NCBI RefSeq assembly: GCF_003248605.1
Contig: NZ_QFPF01000003.1
Coordinates: 25,124 to 89,123, forward strand
DNA: 64,000 nucleotides
Direction of reading: 5' to 3'
Origin: Microbacterium sp.
Lineage (GTDB): Bacteria; Actinomycetota; Actinomycetes; Actinomycetales; Microbacteriaceae
The position numbers and the translations under genes are program-made. Shown here piece by piece: positions 7,412-16,500 of this stretch. Within the stretch, counting starts at the first letter, position 1; every line of letters begins with the position of its first letter. Under the pieces are notes generated by a model that did no database searches, had not been told where the DNA came from, and worked only from the letters and a program-made list of their open reading frames with translations.

Positions 7412-8800
7412 ATGGAAGATTGGACCCAGACTCTGGGTACGGGGCCGCTGCTGCTGATCGCAGCCGGCGCCATCGCGCTGATCCTCGTCATGATCATCGT
7501 CTTCAAGGTGCACGCCTTCCTGACGCTGATCGTCGTCTCGCTGCTGACCGCCCTGGTCGCCCGCGTGCCGATCGGCGAGATCGCGACCACCCTGACCGGC
7601 GGCTTCGGCGCAACCCTCGGCACGGTCGCGCTGCTCGTCGGTCTCGGCGCGATGCTCGGCCGCCTCATCGAACACTCGGGTGGCGCGAAGGCGCTCGCCG
7701 ACCGCTTCGTCGAGATCTTCGGCGAGAAGCGCGCTCCGTTCGCGCTCGGCATCGCATCGCTGATCCTCGGCTTCCCGATGTTCTTCGACGCCGGCCTCGT
7801 CATGATGCTGCCCATCATCTTCGCGATCGCACGCCGCGTCTCGAAGAACAACGTGCTGCTGTTCGGCCTGCCCGCCGCCGCGGCGTTCTCGGTCATGCAC
7901 GTCTTCCTGCCCCCGCACCCGGGCCCGGTCACGGCGACCGAGCTCTACGGCGCGAACCTCGGCATCGTGCTGCTGGTCGGCCTCATCATCGCGTTCCCGG
8001 TCTGGTACGTCTCGGGTTACCTCTGGGGAAAGTTCGTCGCCGCGCGCATCCCGCTGCCGGTGCCCACGATCTTCGGCGAGATCGACGACGACCAGCCCGT
8101 CAACCCGCCCAAGCCCCGCACGATCATCCTGCTGCTCCTGCTGCCGATGTTCCTGATTTTCCTCAACACGGGGCTGTCGACGCTCGCGACGGCCGGCGCC
8201 GTCGACGGCGACAACATGTGGATCCAGCTGCTCATCCTCCTCGGCAACTCCGCCGTCGCACTGCTCATCACGGTCATCGTCGCGATGGTCGTGCTGGGCA
8301 CGCGCCGCGGTGAGAACGGCACCGCGATCGAGAAGATCGTCGACTCGGCCCTCGGACCCGTCGCCTCCGTGATCCTCATCACGGGCGCCGGCGGCATGTT
8401 CGGCGGCGTCCTACGGGCCTCCGGCATCGGCGATGCACTCGCCGACACCCTCGCCGACATGGGCCTGCCGATCATCTTCGCGGCATACATCATCGCCGTC
8501 GTGATCCGACTGGCTCAGGGCTCGGCGACGGTGGCCCTGGTAACCGCGGCGGGCCTTGCCGCGCCGGCCGTGGTCGCCGGCGACTTCAACCCGCTCCAGA
8601 TCGCGGCGATCACGCTCGCGACCGCGGCGGGCTCGGTCTTCGCCGGACACGTCAACGACTCGGGCTTCTGGCTCGTCGGCCGCCTGATGGGTATGGACGT
8701 CAAGACCACGCTGAAGACCTGGACCGTGCAGCAGACCATCGAGTCGGTCCTCGCGTTCGCGCTCGTGCTCGTGGTCTACGGCATCGGCTCGATGCTCTAG
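7412..8800 (+). CDS. gntP: GntP-family gluconate:H+ symporter
   Basis: A permease of 462 residues with 12-14 hydrophobic segments and the GntP-family features GFGATLGTVALLVGLGAMLGRLIE, FGLPAAAAFSVMHVFLPPHPGP and AGHVNDSGFW. It imports gluconate, idonate or a related sugar acid across the cell membrane. ATG 7412 is preferred over ATG 7400 because GGAG lies 6 bases upstream of 7412 and nothing precedes 7400. It leads a run with the SDR and the zinc-type dehydrogenase. A GntR-type operator lies about 120 bases upstream. Confidence 0.94.
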   Translation: MEDWTQTLGTGPLLLIAAGAIALILVMIIVFKVHAFLTLIVVSLLTALVARVPIGEIATTLTGGFGATLGTVALLVGLGAMLGRLIEHSGGAKALADRFVEIFGEKRAPFALGIASLILGFPMFFDAGLVMMLPIIFAIARRVSKNNVLLFGLPAAAAFSVMHVFLPPHPGPVTATELYGANLGIVLLVGLIIAFPVWYVSGYLWGKFVAARIPLPVPTIFGEIDDDQPVNPPKPRTIILLLLLPMFLIFLNTGLSTLATAGAVDGDNMWIQLLILLGNSAVALLITVIVAMVVLGTRRGENGTAIEKIVDSALGPVASVILITGAGGMFGGVLRASGIGDALADTLADMGLPIIFAAYIIAVVIRLAQGSATVALVTAAGLAAPAVVAGDFNPLQIAAITLATAAGSVFAGHVNDSGFWLVGRLMGMDVKTTLKTWTVQQTIESVLAFALVLVVYGIGSML

Positions 8801-8841
8801 TCCCGCGCCCCGGCATCCACACCCCGAACAGGAGAACCCTC

Positions 8842-9609
8842 ATGTCCGCCCTCTTCGACGTCTCCGATCGTCTCGCGCTGGTCACGGGCTCGTCCCGCGG
8901 ACTGGGCCGATCCCTCGCCCTCGCGCTCGCGCGCGCCGGCGCCCGGGTCATCGTGCACGGGCGTGACGCGGATGCGCTCGAGGCGACGCGTGCGCAGGCG
9001 CAGACCCTGTCCGGCCGTCCCGCCGTGTCGGTCACCTTCGATGTGACCGACGCGGCGGCGGTCGAGGCCGGGGTGGCCGATCTGCTCGCGCGGGTCGGCA
9101 CCCCCGACATCCTCGTCAACAACGCCGGCGTGCAGCGCCGCGCGCCCATCCAGGACTTCGCGGTCTCGGACTGGGACGACATCATCGCCGCGAACCTCTC
9201 GGGCGTCTTCTACGTCTCGCGATTCGTCGCGCCCGCGATGATCGCCCGCGGCTCCGGCAAAATCGTCAACGTCGCCTCGGTGCAGTCGCACCTCGCGCGG
9301 CAGACGATCGCCCCGTACTCCGCGTCCAAGGGCGGCGTCGCCCAGCTGACCAAGGGCATGGCGGCCGACCTCGCCCGCCACGGCATCCAGGTCAACGCGC
9401 TCTCACCCGGCTACTTCGCCACCGAGATGAACCGCGCGCTCGTCGAGGACGCCGACTTCACCGCGTGGCTCACCCAGCGCACCCCCGCCCAGCGCTGGGG
9501 GAACTTCGCCGAGCTCGACGGTGCCCTGCTCTTCCTCGCCTCCGACGCCTCCAGTTTCGTGTCGGGACAGAACATCTTCGTCGACGGCGGCATGACCGCG
9601 GTCGTCTGA
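8842..9609 (+). CDS. idnO: SDR oxidoreductase, gluconate 5-dehydrogenase-like
   Basis: A classical short-chain dehydrogenase of 255 residues. It has the cofactor loop TGSSRGLGRSLA, the NNAG motif, catalytic Ser in VASVQSH, YSASK (Tyr/Lys) and the closing VDGGMTAVV. Length and motifs fit IdnO-type 5-keto-D-gluconate reductases, which interconvert 5-ketogluconate and gluconate. An AGGAGA ribosome site precedes the ATG. Its position between gntP and an IdnD-like dehydrogenase supports a role in idonate or ketogluconate use. The exact substrate is inferred from context, because many SDRs share this sequence pattern. Confidence 0.85.
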   Translation: MSALFDVSDRLALVTGSSRGLGRSLALALARAGARVIVHGRDADALEATRAQAQTLSGRPAVSVTFDVTDAAAVEAGVADLLARVGTPDILVNNAGVQRRAPIQDFAVSDWDDIIAANLSGVFYVSRFVAPAMIARGSGKIVNVASVQSHLARQTIAPYSASKGGVAQLTKGMAADLARHGIQVNALSPGYFATEMNRALVEDADFTAWLTQRTPAQRWGNFAELDGALLFLASDASSFVSGQNIFVDGGMTAVV

Positions 9610-9626
9610 CCCCGAAAGGCCCGCAC

Positions 9627-10640
9627 ATGCGCGCAGCGTTCATCGACGCGAAAGAGACCCTCGTCGTCCGCGAGGTCGACATCCCGCAGCCCGGGCCCGC
9701 TCAGGTGCGGGTGCGGATCGACTACGTCGGCATCTGCGGGTCCGATCTGCACTACTACTTCGAGGGTGCCAACGGCGCCTTCGTCGTGCGCGAGCCACTC
9801 GTTCCCAGCCACGAGGTGTCGGGTCGCATCGACCTCGACCCGACCGGGGAGTGGGCTCCCGGCACGCCGGTCACGGTGCACCCCGCCACCTTCGGCACGC
9901 CCACCGCCGACCTCGACCCGCATCTCTGGCCGGGCGGCGCCTACCTCGGCAGCGCCTCCACCTGGCCGCACACGCAGGGCGGTCTCGCCGAGCATCTCCT
10001 CGTGGCACGCGAGATGGTGCGGGTGCTGCCGGCATCGCTGCCGGTGCGTCGCGCGGTGCTCGCCGAGCCCCTCGCGGTCGCGCTCCACGGCCTCCGCAAG
10101 GCGGGCGACGTCGCGGGGCGCCGGGTGCTGGTGACGGGGTCCGGTCCGATCGGCCTGCTCGCCGTCGCGGCGGCCGTCGCGGCGGGTGCGGCGGAGGTCA
10201 CCGCCACCGACGTTCTCGAGGGTCCTCTGGAGAGGGCGCGGATGCTGGGAGCCGCACACGCGGTCGACGTCTCTCGCGAGCAGCTGACCGAGAGCGCCTA
10301 CGACGTCGTGCTCGAATGCTCCGGCGTCGCGCCCTCGATCTCCGCGGCGCTGCGGGCGGCTCGGCCAGGGGGGACGGTCGTGCAGGTGGGGATGGTGCCC
10401 GACGAGGCGCGTCCCGTGAACATCGCGCCCTTCATCTCGAAGGAGCTGCGCTACTTCGGCACGTTCCGGTTCTTGGACGAGATCGATCGGGCCATCGCAC
10501 TGCTGGATGCGGTGCCGGAGATCGAGCGCGTCATCACGCACGAGATCGCCGCGGACGATGCAGTGCGCGCGTTCACGGTGGCGAAGGACTCGCAGGCCTC
10601 CGGCAAGGTGATCGTCGCTGTCTGGCCCGCGGAGGACTGA
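9627..10640 (+). CDS. MDR-family dehydrogenase, L-idonate 5-dehydrogenase-like, lacking the structural-zinc cysteines
   Basis: A 337-residue medium-chain dehydrogenase. Catalytic-zinc residues are visible as Cys37 in GICGSDLHYY and His62-Glu63 in PSHEVSG (usually GHE); Glu147 is in LAEPLAVALHG. The Rossmann loop is VTGSGPIGLLA. The GICGSDLHYYFEG stretch is very close to IdnD. The lobe that normally carries four structural-zinc cysteines (about residues 88-110) contains none: it reads HPATFGTPTADLDPHLW. The enzyme is therefore a one-zinc variant. It follows the IdnO-like SDR by 17 bases. The likely reaction is L-idonate to 5-ketogluconate, by analogy. Confidence 0.83.
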   Translation: MRAAFIDAKETLVVREVDIPQPGPAQVRVRIDYVGICGSDLHYYFEGANGAFVVREPLVPSHEVSGRIDLDPTGEWAPGTPVTVHPATFGTPTADLDPHLWPGGAYLGSASTWPHTQGGLAEHLLVAREMVRVLPASLPVRRAVLAEPLAVALHGLRKAGDVAGRRVLVTGSGPIGLLAVAAAVAAGAAEVTATDVLEGPLERARMLGAAHAVDVSREQLTESAYDVVLECSGVAPSISAALRAARPGGTVVQVGMVPDEARPVNIAPFISKELRYFGTFRFLDEIDRAIALLDAVPEIERVITHEIAADDAVRAFTVAKDSQASGKVIVAVWPAED

Positions 10641-10646
10641 GACGGA

Positions 10647-10769
10647 TCAGTCCTGGCGGTAGGCCGAGCGTCCCATCGCGACGAACGCGCCGACGACCAG
10701 GACACCGCCGAGCGTTGCGAGTGCGCCGATCGTCCAGGCGATGAGGTGCGAGAGCATGGCGCCGTCCAC
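10647..10769 (-). CDS. Small single-span membrane protein (40 residues)
   Basis: The short reading frame begins at GTG 10769 with GGAGG 5 bases upstream, which is a better start than the internal ATG at 10757. It encodes VDGAM followed by a hydrophobic span and ends GRSAYRQD. One helix with a positively charged cytoplasmic tail is predicted. It converges on the idnD-like gene (6 bases between stops). I recognise no family; the clear ribosome site and the well-formed helix argue for a real gene. Confidence 0.55.
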   Translation of the reverse strand: MDGAMLSHLIAWTIGALATLGGVLVVGAFVAMGRSAYRQD

Positions 10770-10821
10770 GGGGTCCTCCAGGTTCGGGGGCGAGCCCCGG
10801 GGGCTCGCGATGTGCGATGTC

Positions 10822-10849
10822 TTCACGCTATCGCAGGCTCGGGTAGGAT
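10822..10849 (+). promoter_or_regulatory. Promoter and long leader of rplY
   Basis: TTCACG (10822-10827) and TAGGAT (10844-10849), separated by 16 bases, are a plausible promoter. Transcription would start near 10856 and leave a leader of about 205 bases before rplY. The leader holds a hairpin with arms GGATGTC (10868-10874) and GACATCC (10902-10908) and an inner GGCCGCGCGGCC. The rest of 10770-11060 holds no gene. Confidence 0.5.
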
Positions 10850-11060
10850 GGGGGAGACCTCGGCGAGGGATGTCTCGCACGGCCGCGCGGCCGGTGCCCC
10901 CGACATCCGTGATCGACGCGGTGATGCGGGCCCTGCGGCCCTCCTCACGTGTGTGCGTTCGATCCGTTCGACCACCGATCCACGTTCGAGTCGACACCTG
11001 CAGACCCCCGCGACACCGGCTCGACATCGAGTGTGTGCGCGTTCCAGAAGGAGAACACCC

Positions 11061-11690
11061 ATGTCGAAGGACACCACCCCCGACACCACGGTCCACGCCG
11101 AGCTTCGCGAGAACTTCGGCAAGGGCTTCGCCCGCCGCCTCCGCGCCGCCGGCAAGATCCCCGCCGTCATCTACGGTCACGGCGCAGACCCCGTGCACGT
11201 GGCGATGCCCGGTCACCAGACCGCGCTGCTGATCCGCCGCGCCAACGTCGTGCTCGAGCTCGACGTCGCGGGAGCGCAGCACCTCGTGCTCGTCAAGGAC
11301 GTGCAGAAGGACCCCGTGCACCAGATCATCGAGCACATCGACCTGCTCGTCGTCCGCAAGGGCGAGAAGGTGCAGGTCGACGTGCCGGTCTCGGTGCAGG
11401 GCGAGCCCTTCCCCGGCACGATCACGAACCTCGAAGCCAGCACGGTGCTGCTCGAGGTCGAGGCGACGAACATCCCGCAGAACGTCGAGGTCGACGTCGA
11501 GGGCCTCGAGGACGGCACGCACATCACCGCCGCCGACCTGAAGCTGCCCGCCGGCGCGGCGCTCGCGGTCGACCCCGAGACGCTCATCATCGCCATCTCG
11601 GTGCCCGCGTCCACGCTCGCCGCCGAGGACGAGATCGCGGCGGCAGACGCCGAGGTCGCCGCCGAGCAGTCCGAAGAGGCCGCGGAGTAA
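11061..11690 (+). CDS. rplY: 50S ribosomal protein bL25 (CTC form)
   Basis: A 209-residue general-stress-protein-CTC form of L25. The N-terminal 5S-rRNA-binding beta barrel (ELRENFGKGFARRLRAAGK, IPAVIYGHG) is followed by the TL5-like C-terminal domain (VDVPVSVQGE, EVEATNIPQNVEVDVEGLE). A final Ala/Glu-rich tail from about residue 185 is acidic and probably disordered. It binds 5S rRNA in the large subunit. The ATG has AAGGAGA upstream. A leader of about 200 bases with a stable hairpin precedes it. pth follows after a strong terminator-like hairpin. Confidence 0.96.
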   Translation: MSKDTTPDTTVHAELRENFGKGFARRLRAAGKIPAVIYGHGADPVHVAMPGHQTALLIRRANVVLELDVAGAQHLVLVKDVQKDPVHQIIEHIDLLVVRKGEKVQVDVPVSVQGEPFPGTITNLEASTVLLEVEATNIPQNVEVDVEGLEDGTHITAADLKLPAGAALAVDPETLIIAISVPASTLAAEDEIAAADAEVAAEQSEEAAE

Positions 11691-11703
11691 TCCTTCACCC
11701 GCA

Positions 11704-11743
11704 CGAGGGGGGCACTCCGCGTTCGCGCGGGGTGCCCCCCTCG
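11704..11743 (+). terminator. Rho-independent-type terminator after rplY
   Basis: An 18-bp stem (CGAGGGGGGCACTCCGCG paired with CGCGGGGTGCCCCCCTCG, one G-T pair) closes a TTCG loop. It lies 13 bases after the rplY stop. A TAGCCT box at about 11751 then probably begins a separate transcript for pth. Confidence 0.85.
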
Positions 11744-11805
11744 CCGTTCGGTAGCCTGTCGATGCCGCCCGACCGCGTCGATCCCCGCACCCCTGGAGAG
11801 AGTAC

Positions 11806-12390
11806 ATGCCCGAGACCTGGCTCGTCGTGGGCCTCGGCAACCCCGGTCCGCGGTACGAGGCGACCCGGCACAACGTGGGCCAGATGGTGCTCGACGAGCT
11901 TGCGACCCGGCGAGGTGCGGCGTTCAAGAGTCACAAGGCGAACGCCCGCGTCGCCGAGACCTGGCTGCGCCCCGGCGCCGCCAAGCTCGTGCTGGCCAAG
12001 CCCAACTCGTTCATGAACGTCTCGGGCGGCCCGGTCGCGGGACTCGCGCGGTTCTTCGGCGTCGACGCCGACCACGTCGTGGTCGTCCACGATGAGCTCG
12101 ACATCCCCTTCGACACGCTCAAGCTCAAGGTCGGCGGGGGGCACGGTGGGCACAACGGCGTTCGGGATGTCGCCAAGGCGCTGGCCACGGCGGATTTCGC
12201 GCGGGTGCGGGTCGGTATCGGGCGTCCCCCCGGACGGCAGGATCCCGCGGACTGGGTGCTCGATCCGTTCGGGGCGACCGAACGGCAGGCGCTGCCTCTG
12301 CTCGTCTCGGACGCGGCGGATGCCGTCGAGCGGCTCGTCGACGAGGGTCTGCTCGCCGCGCAGCAGCACCACCACGCTCCGCGCGCGTAG
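11806..12390 (+). CDS. pth: Peptidyl-tRNA hydrolase
   Basis: A 194-residue enzyme that frees tRNA from peptidyl-tRNA dropped by ribosomes. The motifs are [19 protein letters not shown] (catalytic His in RHN), [23 protein letters not shown] (catalytic Asp) and [12 protein letters not shown]. Length is typical of bacterial Pth. The neighbours rplY and mfd give the rplY-pth-mfd order seen in many actinobacteria. Confidence 0.97.
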   Translation: MPETWLVVGLGNPGPRYEATRHNVGQMVLDELATRRGAAFKSHKANARVAETWLRPGAAKLVLAKPNSFMNVSGGPVAGLARFFGVDADHVVVVHDELDIPFDTLKLKVGGGHGGHNGVRDVAKALATADFARVRVGIGRPPGRQDPADWVLDPFGATERQALPLLVSDAADAVERLVDEGLLAAQQHHHAPRA

Positions 12391-12420
12391 AGGCCGGGTA
12401 GGCCGTCGCCGTCGCGCGAC

Positions 12421-12846
12421 TCAGACGTACGGCGCCGTGCCCCCCGCGAGGCCGAGCGGGAACGCGAGCTGCACCACGACGTAGCTGATCGGCACCAGGA
12501 TCACCGCGACGACACCCCACGCGCGGCCGCGGCGGGTGGCGATCGCGATCACGCCGAGCACGAGCGCGGCGATGGCCGACAGCATCCACCCGCCGTTGCC
12601 GATCGCGAGCCACACGCTGCTCTGCTCGACCAGGGTGCGCGCGGCCGCGGGCAGGGTCTCGGGGTCGAGGCGCTCGCCCGCCGTGCCCATCGCGGTGAGG
12701 TCGACGTGGGCGCCGATGCCGCCGAGGATGTATCCGCCGACGAGCACGACGGCGGGGGCGATCGCGGCCGCCACAGCGGCGAGCGAGAGGGCGATGACGC
12801 CGAGGGTGCGCGGTCGTCGCGGTCGCGCGGGCGGGGCGGGAGGCAT
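12421..12846 (-). CDS. Small integral membrane protein, about 3 helices
   Basis: A 141-residue protein with a Pro/Arg-rich N terminus followed by three hydrophobic segments (about residues 15-40, 78-100 and 108-133). A polar loop between helices 1 and 2 (TAGERLDPETLPAAARTL) would face outside. It starts 4 bases after the stop of the larger membrane protein upstream, so the two form an operon and are probably paralogous in architecture (proline-rich tail plus helices). No catalytic motif is visible. Function unknown. Confidence 0.7.
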   Translation of the reverse strand: MPPAPPARPRRPRTLGVIALSLAAVAAAIAPAVVLVGGYILGGIGAHVDLTAMGTAGERLDPETLPAAARTLVEQSSVWLAIGNGGWMLSAIAALVLGVIAIATRRGRAWGVVAVILVPISYVVVQLAFPLGLAGGTAPYV

Positions 12847-12850
12847 CGGA

Positions 12851-13504
12851 TCAGGGGCCGAACGGCGCGCCCGCGGCGAGCCCGGCGAAGAAGAAGCCGC
12901 TCGCGACGCTGACGAACACGACGAATCCGATCGGCGCGATCACGACCGCGGCGATGCCCTGGCCGCGGCCGCGTCGGCGGGTGATCGCGACGATCGCCTG
13001 CGCGATCGCCCAGATTCCGAGCACCGTGCCGGCCCAGAAGGCGATCTCGCCGACGAGCACCCAGCTCCGCACCGGGGCCAGGACCGCGAGGTCGGACGGA
13101 GGGACGGGGCTCGCCAGCGCCGGCGCGACCTCGAGGCCTACGGTGAACGCCGCCGGGCCCACCGCGACGGTGGGGGCGACGAGCGCGATGATCGCGAGCA
13201 CGAGCGCCACGATGCCGAGCGCCGGGCGTCCGATCGGGCGCGGCGCGGCGGGGGGCTGGGGGTGCACCGGGTACGGCTGGTGAGCCTGCGGGTGCGTGGG
13301 GTACGGCGGCTGCGCCTGCGGGTGCGTGGGGTACGGCGGCTGCGCCTGCAGGTGCGTGGGGTACGGCGGCTGCGCGGGGGCGTATGCCGGGTACGGCGGC
13401 TGCGCGGCGGGGGGCGAGGGGGGCTGTGCCGGTGGGATGGGCAGAGGCGGCACGGGGGGCGGGGGAGGCGCGGAATCGGAACCCGGTGCCGGCTGCTCGC
13501 TCAT
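12851..13504 (-). CDS. Proline-rich repeat membrane protein
   Basis: A 217-residue protein. Its N-terminal third is a Pro/Tyr/Gln-rich cytoplasmic region with about four degenerate copies of a 10-residue unit, AQPPYPTHPQ. Three or four hydrophobic helices follow (VVALVLAIIALVAPTVAVG, WAGTVLGIWAIAQAIVAI, IGFVVFVSVASGFFFAGLAA). The layout resembles actinobacterial proline-rich DUF4190-like proteins. The ATG at 13504 is preceded by TAGGAT with a 6-base gap, suggesting a leaderless transcript that back-to-back shares the 73-base region with the mfd promoter. Function unknown. Confidence 0.78.
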   Translation of the reverse strand: MSEQPAPGSDSAPPPPPVPPLPIPPAQPPSPPAAQPPYPAYAPAQPPYPTHLQAQPPYPTHPQAQPPYPTHPQAHQPYPVHPQPPAAPRPIGRPALGIVALVLAIIALVAPTVAVGPAAFTVGLEVAPALASPVPPSDLAVLAPVRSWVLVGEIAFWAGTVLGIWAIAQAIVAITRRRGRGQGIAAVVIAPIGFVVFVSVASGFFFAGLAAGAPFGP

Positions 13505-13577
13505 CCCCTCATCCTAGGCCGGGCTCCCCGAGGGTCCCCGGGGGAGGGATGTCGGAGGAGGCTCCTAGACTTGTGCG

Positions 13578-16500
13578 GTGACGATTCACGGGATCACGCG
13601 CGCCCTCGCGCGCTCAGGCGCGTTCGCAGACGGCGGGGCTCCGGCGTCCGTCGACGCCGACTTCTCGCTCGTCGAGGGCCTTGTCGCGCCCACCCTCGCC
13701 GCGCTCCTCGACAAGCGGGCCCGCGCGCAGAAGCCCCCCGTGCTGCTCGCGATCACGCCCACGGGCCGCCGCGCCGACCAGCTCGCCCCCTCACTGCAGG
13801 CGTATCTGCCCGGCGCGACGGTGCTTGCTTTCCCGGCATGGGAGACCCTGCCGCACGAGCGCCTCAGCCCGAGCGCCGAGACCGTCGGCGCGCGCCTCGA
13901 GGTGTTGCGCCGCATCGCCGCGCACGCCGGCGATGCGCCCCTCGTCGTCATGGCGTCGGTGCGCGCTGCGCTGCAGCCGATCGCGCCGGGCCTCGACACG
14001 GTCGAACCCGTCGTCCTGCGCGCGCAGGGGCGCGGGTATGAGCTGCCCGAGCTCGCCGAACGCCTCGTCGAGCTGGCGTACGCCCGCGTGGACATGGTCT
14101 CGCGACGCGGCGAGTTCGCCGTGCGGGGCGGAATCCTCGACGTCTTCCCCGCGGTGGCGGAGCACCCCTACCGAGTGGAATTCTTCGGCGACGAGGTCGA
14201 CCAGATCCGCGCCTTCTCCGTCGCCGATCAGCGATCGCTGCCGGGTGAGGTCCACGAGGTGCGGCTGCCGCCCACGCGCGAGCTGCTCCTGACGACCGAG
14301 GTGCGCGAACGCGCGCGCGGCCTGCAGTCGAGCCTGCCGGGCCTCTCGAGCATGCTCGAGCGCATGGCCGAGGGCATCCCCGTCGATGGCATGGAGTCGC
14401 TCACGCCCGCCCTCGTCGACCACCTGCTTCCGCTCGTCGACTATCTGCCCGCGGGCACTGCGGTCGCGCTCGTCGACCCCGAGCGGGCCATCGCCCGCGC
14501 CCTCAACCTGCAGGAGACCAATCGCGAGTTCCTCGAGGCTGCGTGGAGCGCCGCGACCGCGGGCGCCGACACGCCGATCGATCTGGGTGCGGGCGACTTC
14601 CTGACCCTGCCGCTGCTGCGCGAGGCCGCCCGTGAGCGCGGGGGAGTGTGGTGGACCTTCAGCGCCTTCGACTCGGGTGCGGCCGACGCGGCGGCCGAGG
14701 GCATCCTCGACGTCTCGGCCGACGACGAGGCCGCCCCCCTGCGGGTGCCGGGCACCGCGGTGCCCTCGTTCCACGGCAATGTCGACGGCGCCACCGCGCA
14801 CGTCGGCGACCTGCTGGCCCGCGGCTGGAGCGTCGTGGTGGCGGCGTCGGGGGCGGGGCTGGTCGACCGCGCGCGCGACGTGCTCGCCGAGCGCGGCTTC
14901 GCGGCGCGGGTGACGGATGCCGTCATCGAGCCGCCCGAGCCGGGTGTGGCTCTGCTGGTCAAGGCGCAGATCGAGGCGGGCTTCGAATCCGCCGAGGCGC
15001 AGCTGGCGGTCCTGACGGAGTCCGACTTCTACGGGCGCACCATCGGCGGTGATTCCCGCGTAGTCAAGAAGCTCGCCTCTCGCCGCCGCAACGTCGTCGA
15101 TCCGATGCAGCTGAAGGCCGGCGACTTCGTCGTGCATGCCACCCACGGGATCGGCCGCTTCGTCGAGCTCGTGCAGCGCGAGGTCTCCTCCGGCGGCCGC
15201 AACCCCGTCAAGAGCACCCGCGAGTACCTCGTCGTCGAGTACGCCCCGTCCAAGCGCGGGTATCCCGGCGACAAGCTGTTCGTGCCCACCGATCAGCTCG
15301 ACCTGCTCTCGCGGTACGTCGGCGGCGAAGCCCCGACCCTGTCGAAGATGGGCGGCAGCGACTGGGCGCAGGCCAAGGGCCGCGCGCGCAAGGCGGTGCG
15401 CGACATCGCCGTCGAGCTCGTCAAGCTCTACTCGGCGCGCATGTCGGCCAAGGGTCACGCCTTCGGGCCCGACACGCCCTGGCAGAGGGAGCTCGAAGAG
15501 GCCTTCCCGTTCGCCGAGACGCTCGACCAGCTGCAGACGATCGACGAGATCAAGGCCGACATGGAGCGCCCCATCCCGATGGACCGTCTGCTCTCGGGCG
15601 ACGTCGGATTCGGCAAGACCGAAGTCGCCGTGCGGGCGGCGTTCAAGGCGATCCAAGACGGCAAGCAGGTCGCGATGCTCGTGCCCACGACGCTCCTGGT
15701 CAAGCAGCACCTCGAGACGTTCACCGAGCGCTTCGCCGGGTTCCCCGTGCACGTGCGCGCCCTCTCGCGGTTCCAGACCGACAAGCAGGCGCGCGAGATC
15801 GTCAAAGGGCTCGCCGACGGGACCGTCGACATGGTGATCGGTACGCATCGCATCCTCACCGAGCAGGTGCTGTTCAAGGACCTCGGCCTGATGATCATCG
15901 ACGAGGAGCAGCGCTTCGGCGTCGAGCACAAAGACGCGCTCAAGAAGCTCAAGACCAACGTCGACATCCTGGCCATGAGCGCAACCCCCATCCCCCGCAC
16001 GCTCGAGATGGCGGTCACAGGGATCCGCGAGATGTCGACTCTCGCGACGCCGCCCGAGGATCGGCATCCCATCCTCTCCTTCGTCGGCCCTCGCAACGAC
16101 AAGCAGATCGCGGCGGCGATCCGGCGCGAGCTGCTGCGCGAGGGCCAGGTGTTCTACGTGCACAACCGCGTGCATTCGATCCAGCGGGTCGCGGCGCACC
16201 TCGCCGAGCTCGTGCCCGAGGCGCGGATCGCCGTCGCACACGGGCAGATGGGTGAGCACGCGCTCGAGCAGGTCGTCGACGACTTCTGGGAGCGCAAGTT
16301 CGATGTGCTCGTCTCGACGACGATCATCGAGACGGGCCTCGACATCGCCAACGCCAACACGATCATCATCGACCGGGCCGACAAATACGGGCTCTCGCAG
16401 CTGCATCAGCTGCGCGGGCGGGTGGGACGCGCGCGCGAGCGCGCCTACGCCTACTTCTTGTACGACGAGATGAAGCCCCTCTCCGAGACCGCCGCCGACC

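Noticed and set aside
1744..10640. The sugar-acid island as a recently acquired genomic island
   Set aside because: Codon bias and GC content look the same as neighbours, and there is no integrase, tRNA or flanking repeat to mark an insertion.
12851..13504. Secreted or surface repeat adhesin
   Set aside because: The Pro/Tyr repeats precede several membrane helices without a signal peptide, which fits a cytoplasmic tail of a small membrane protein better.
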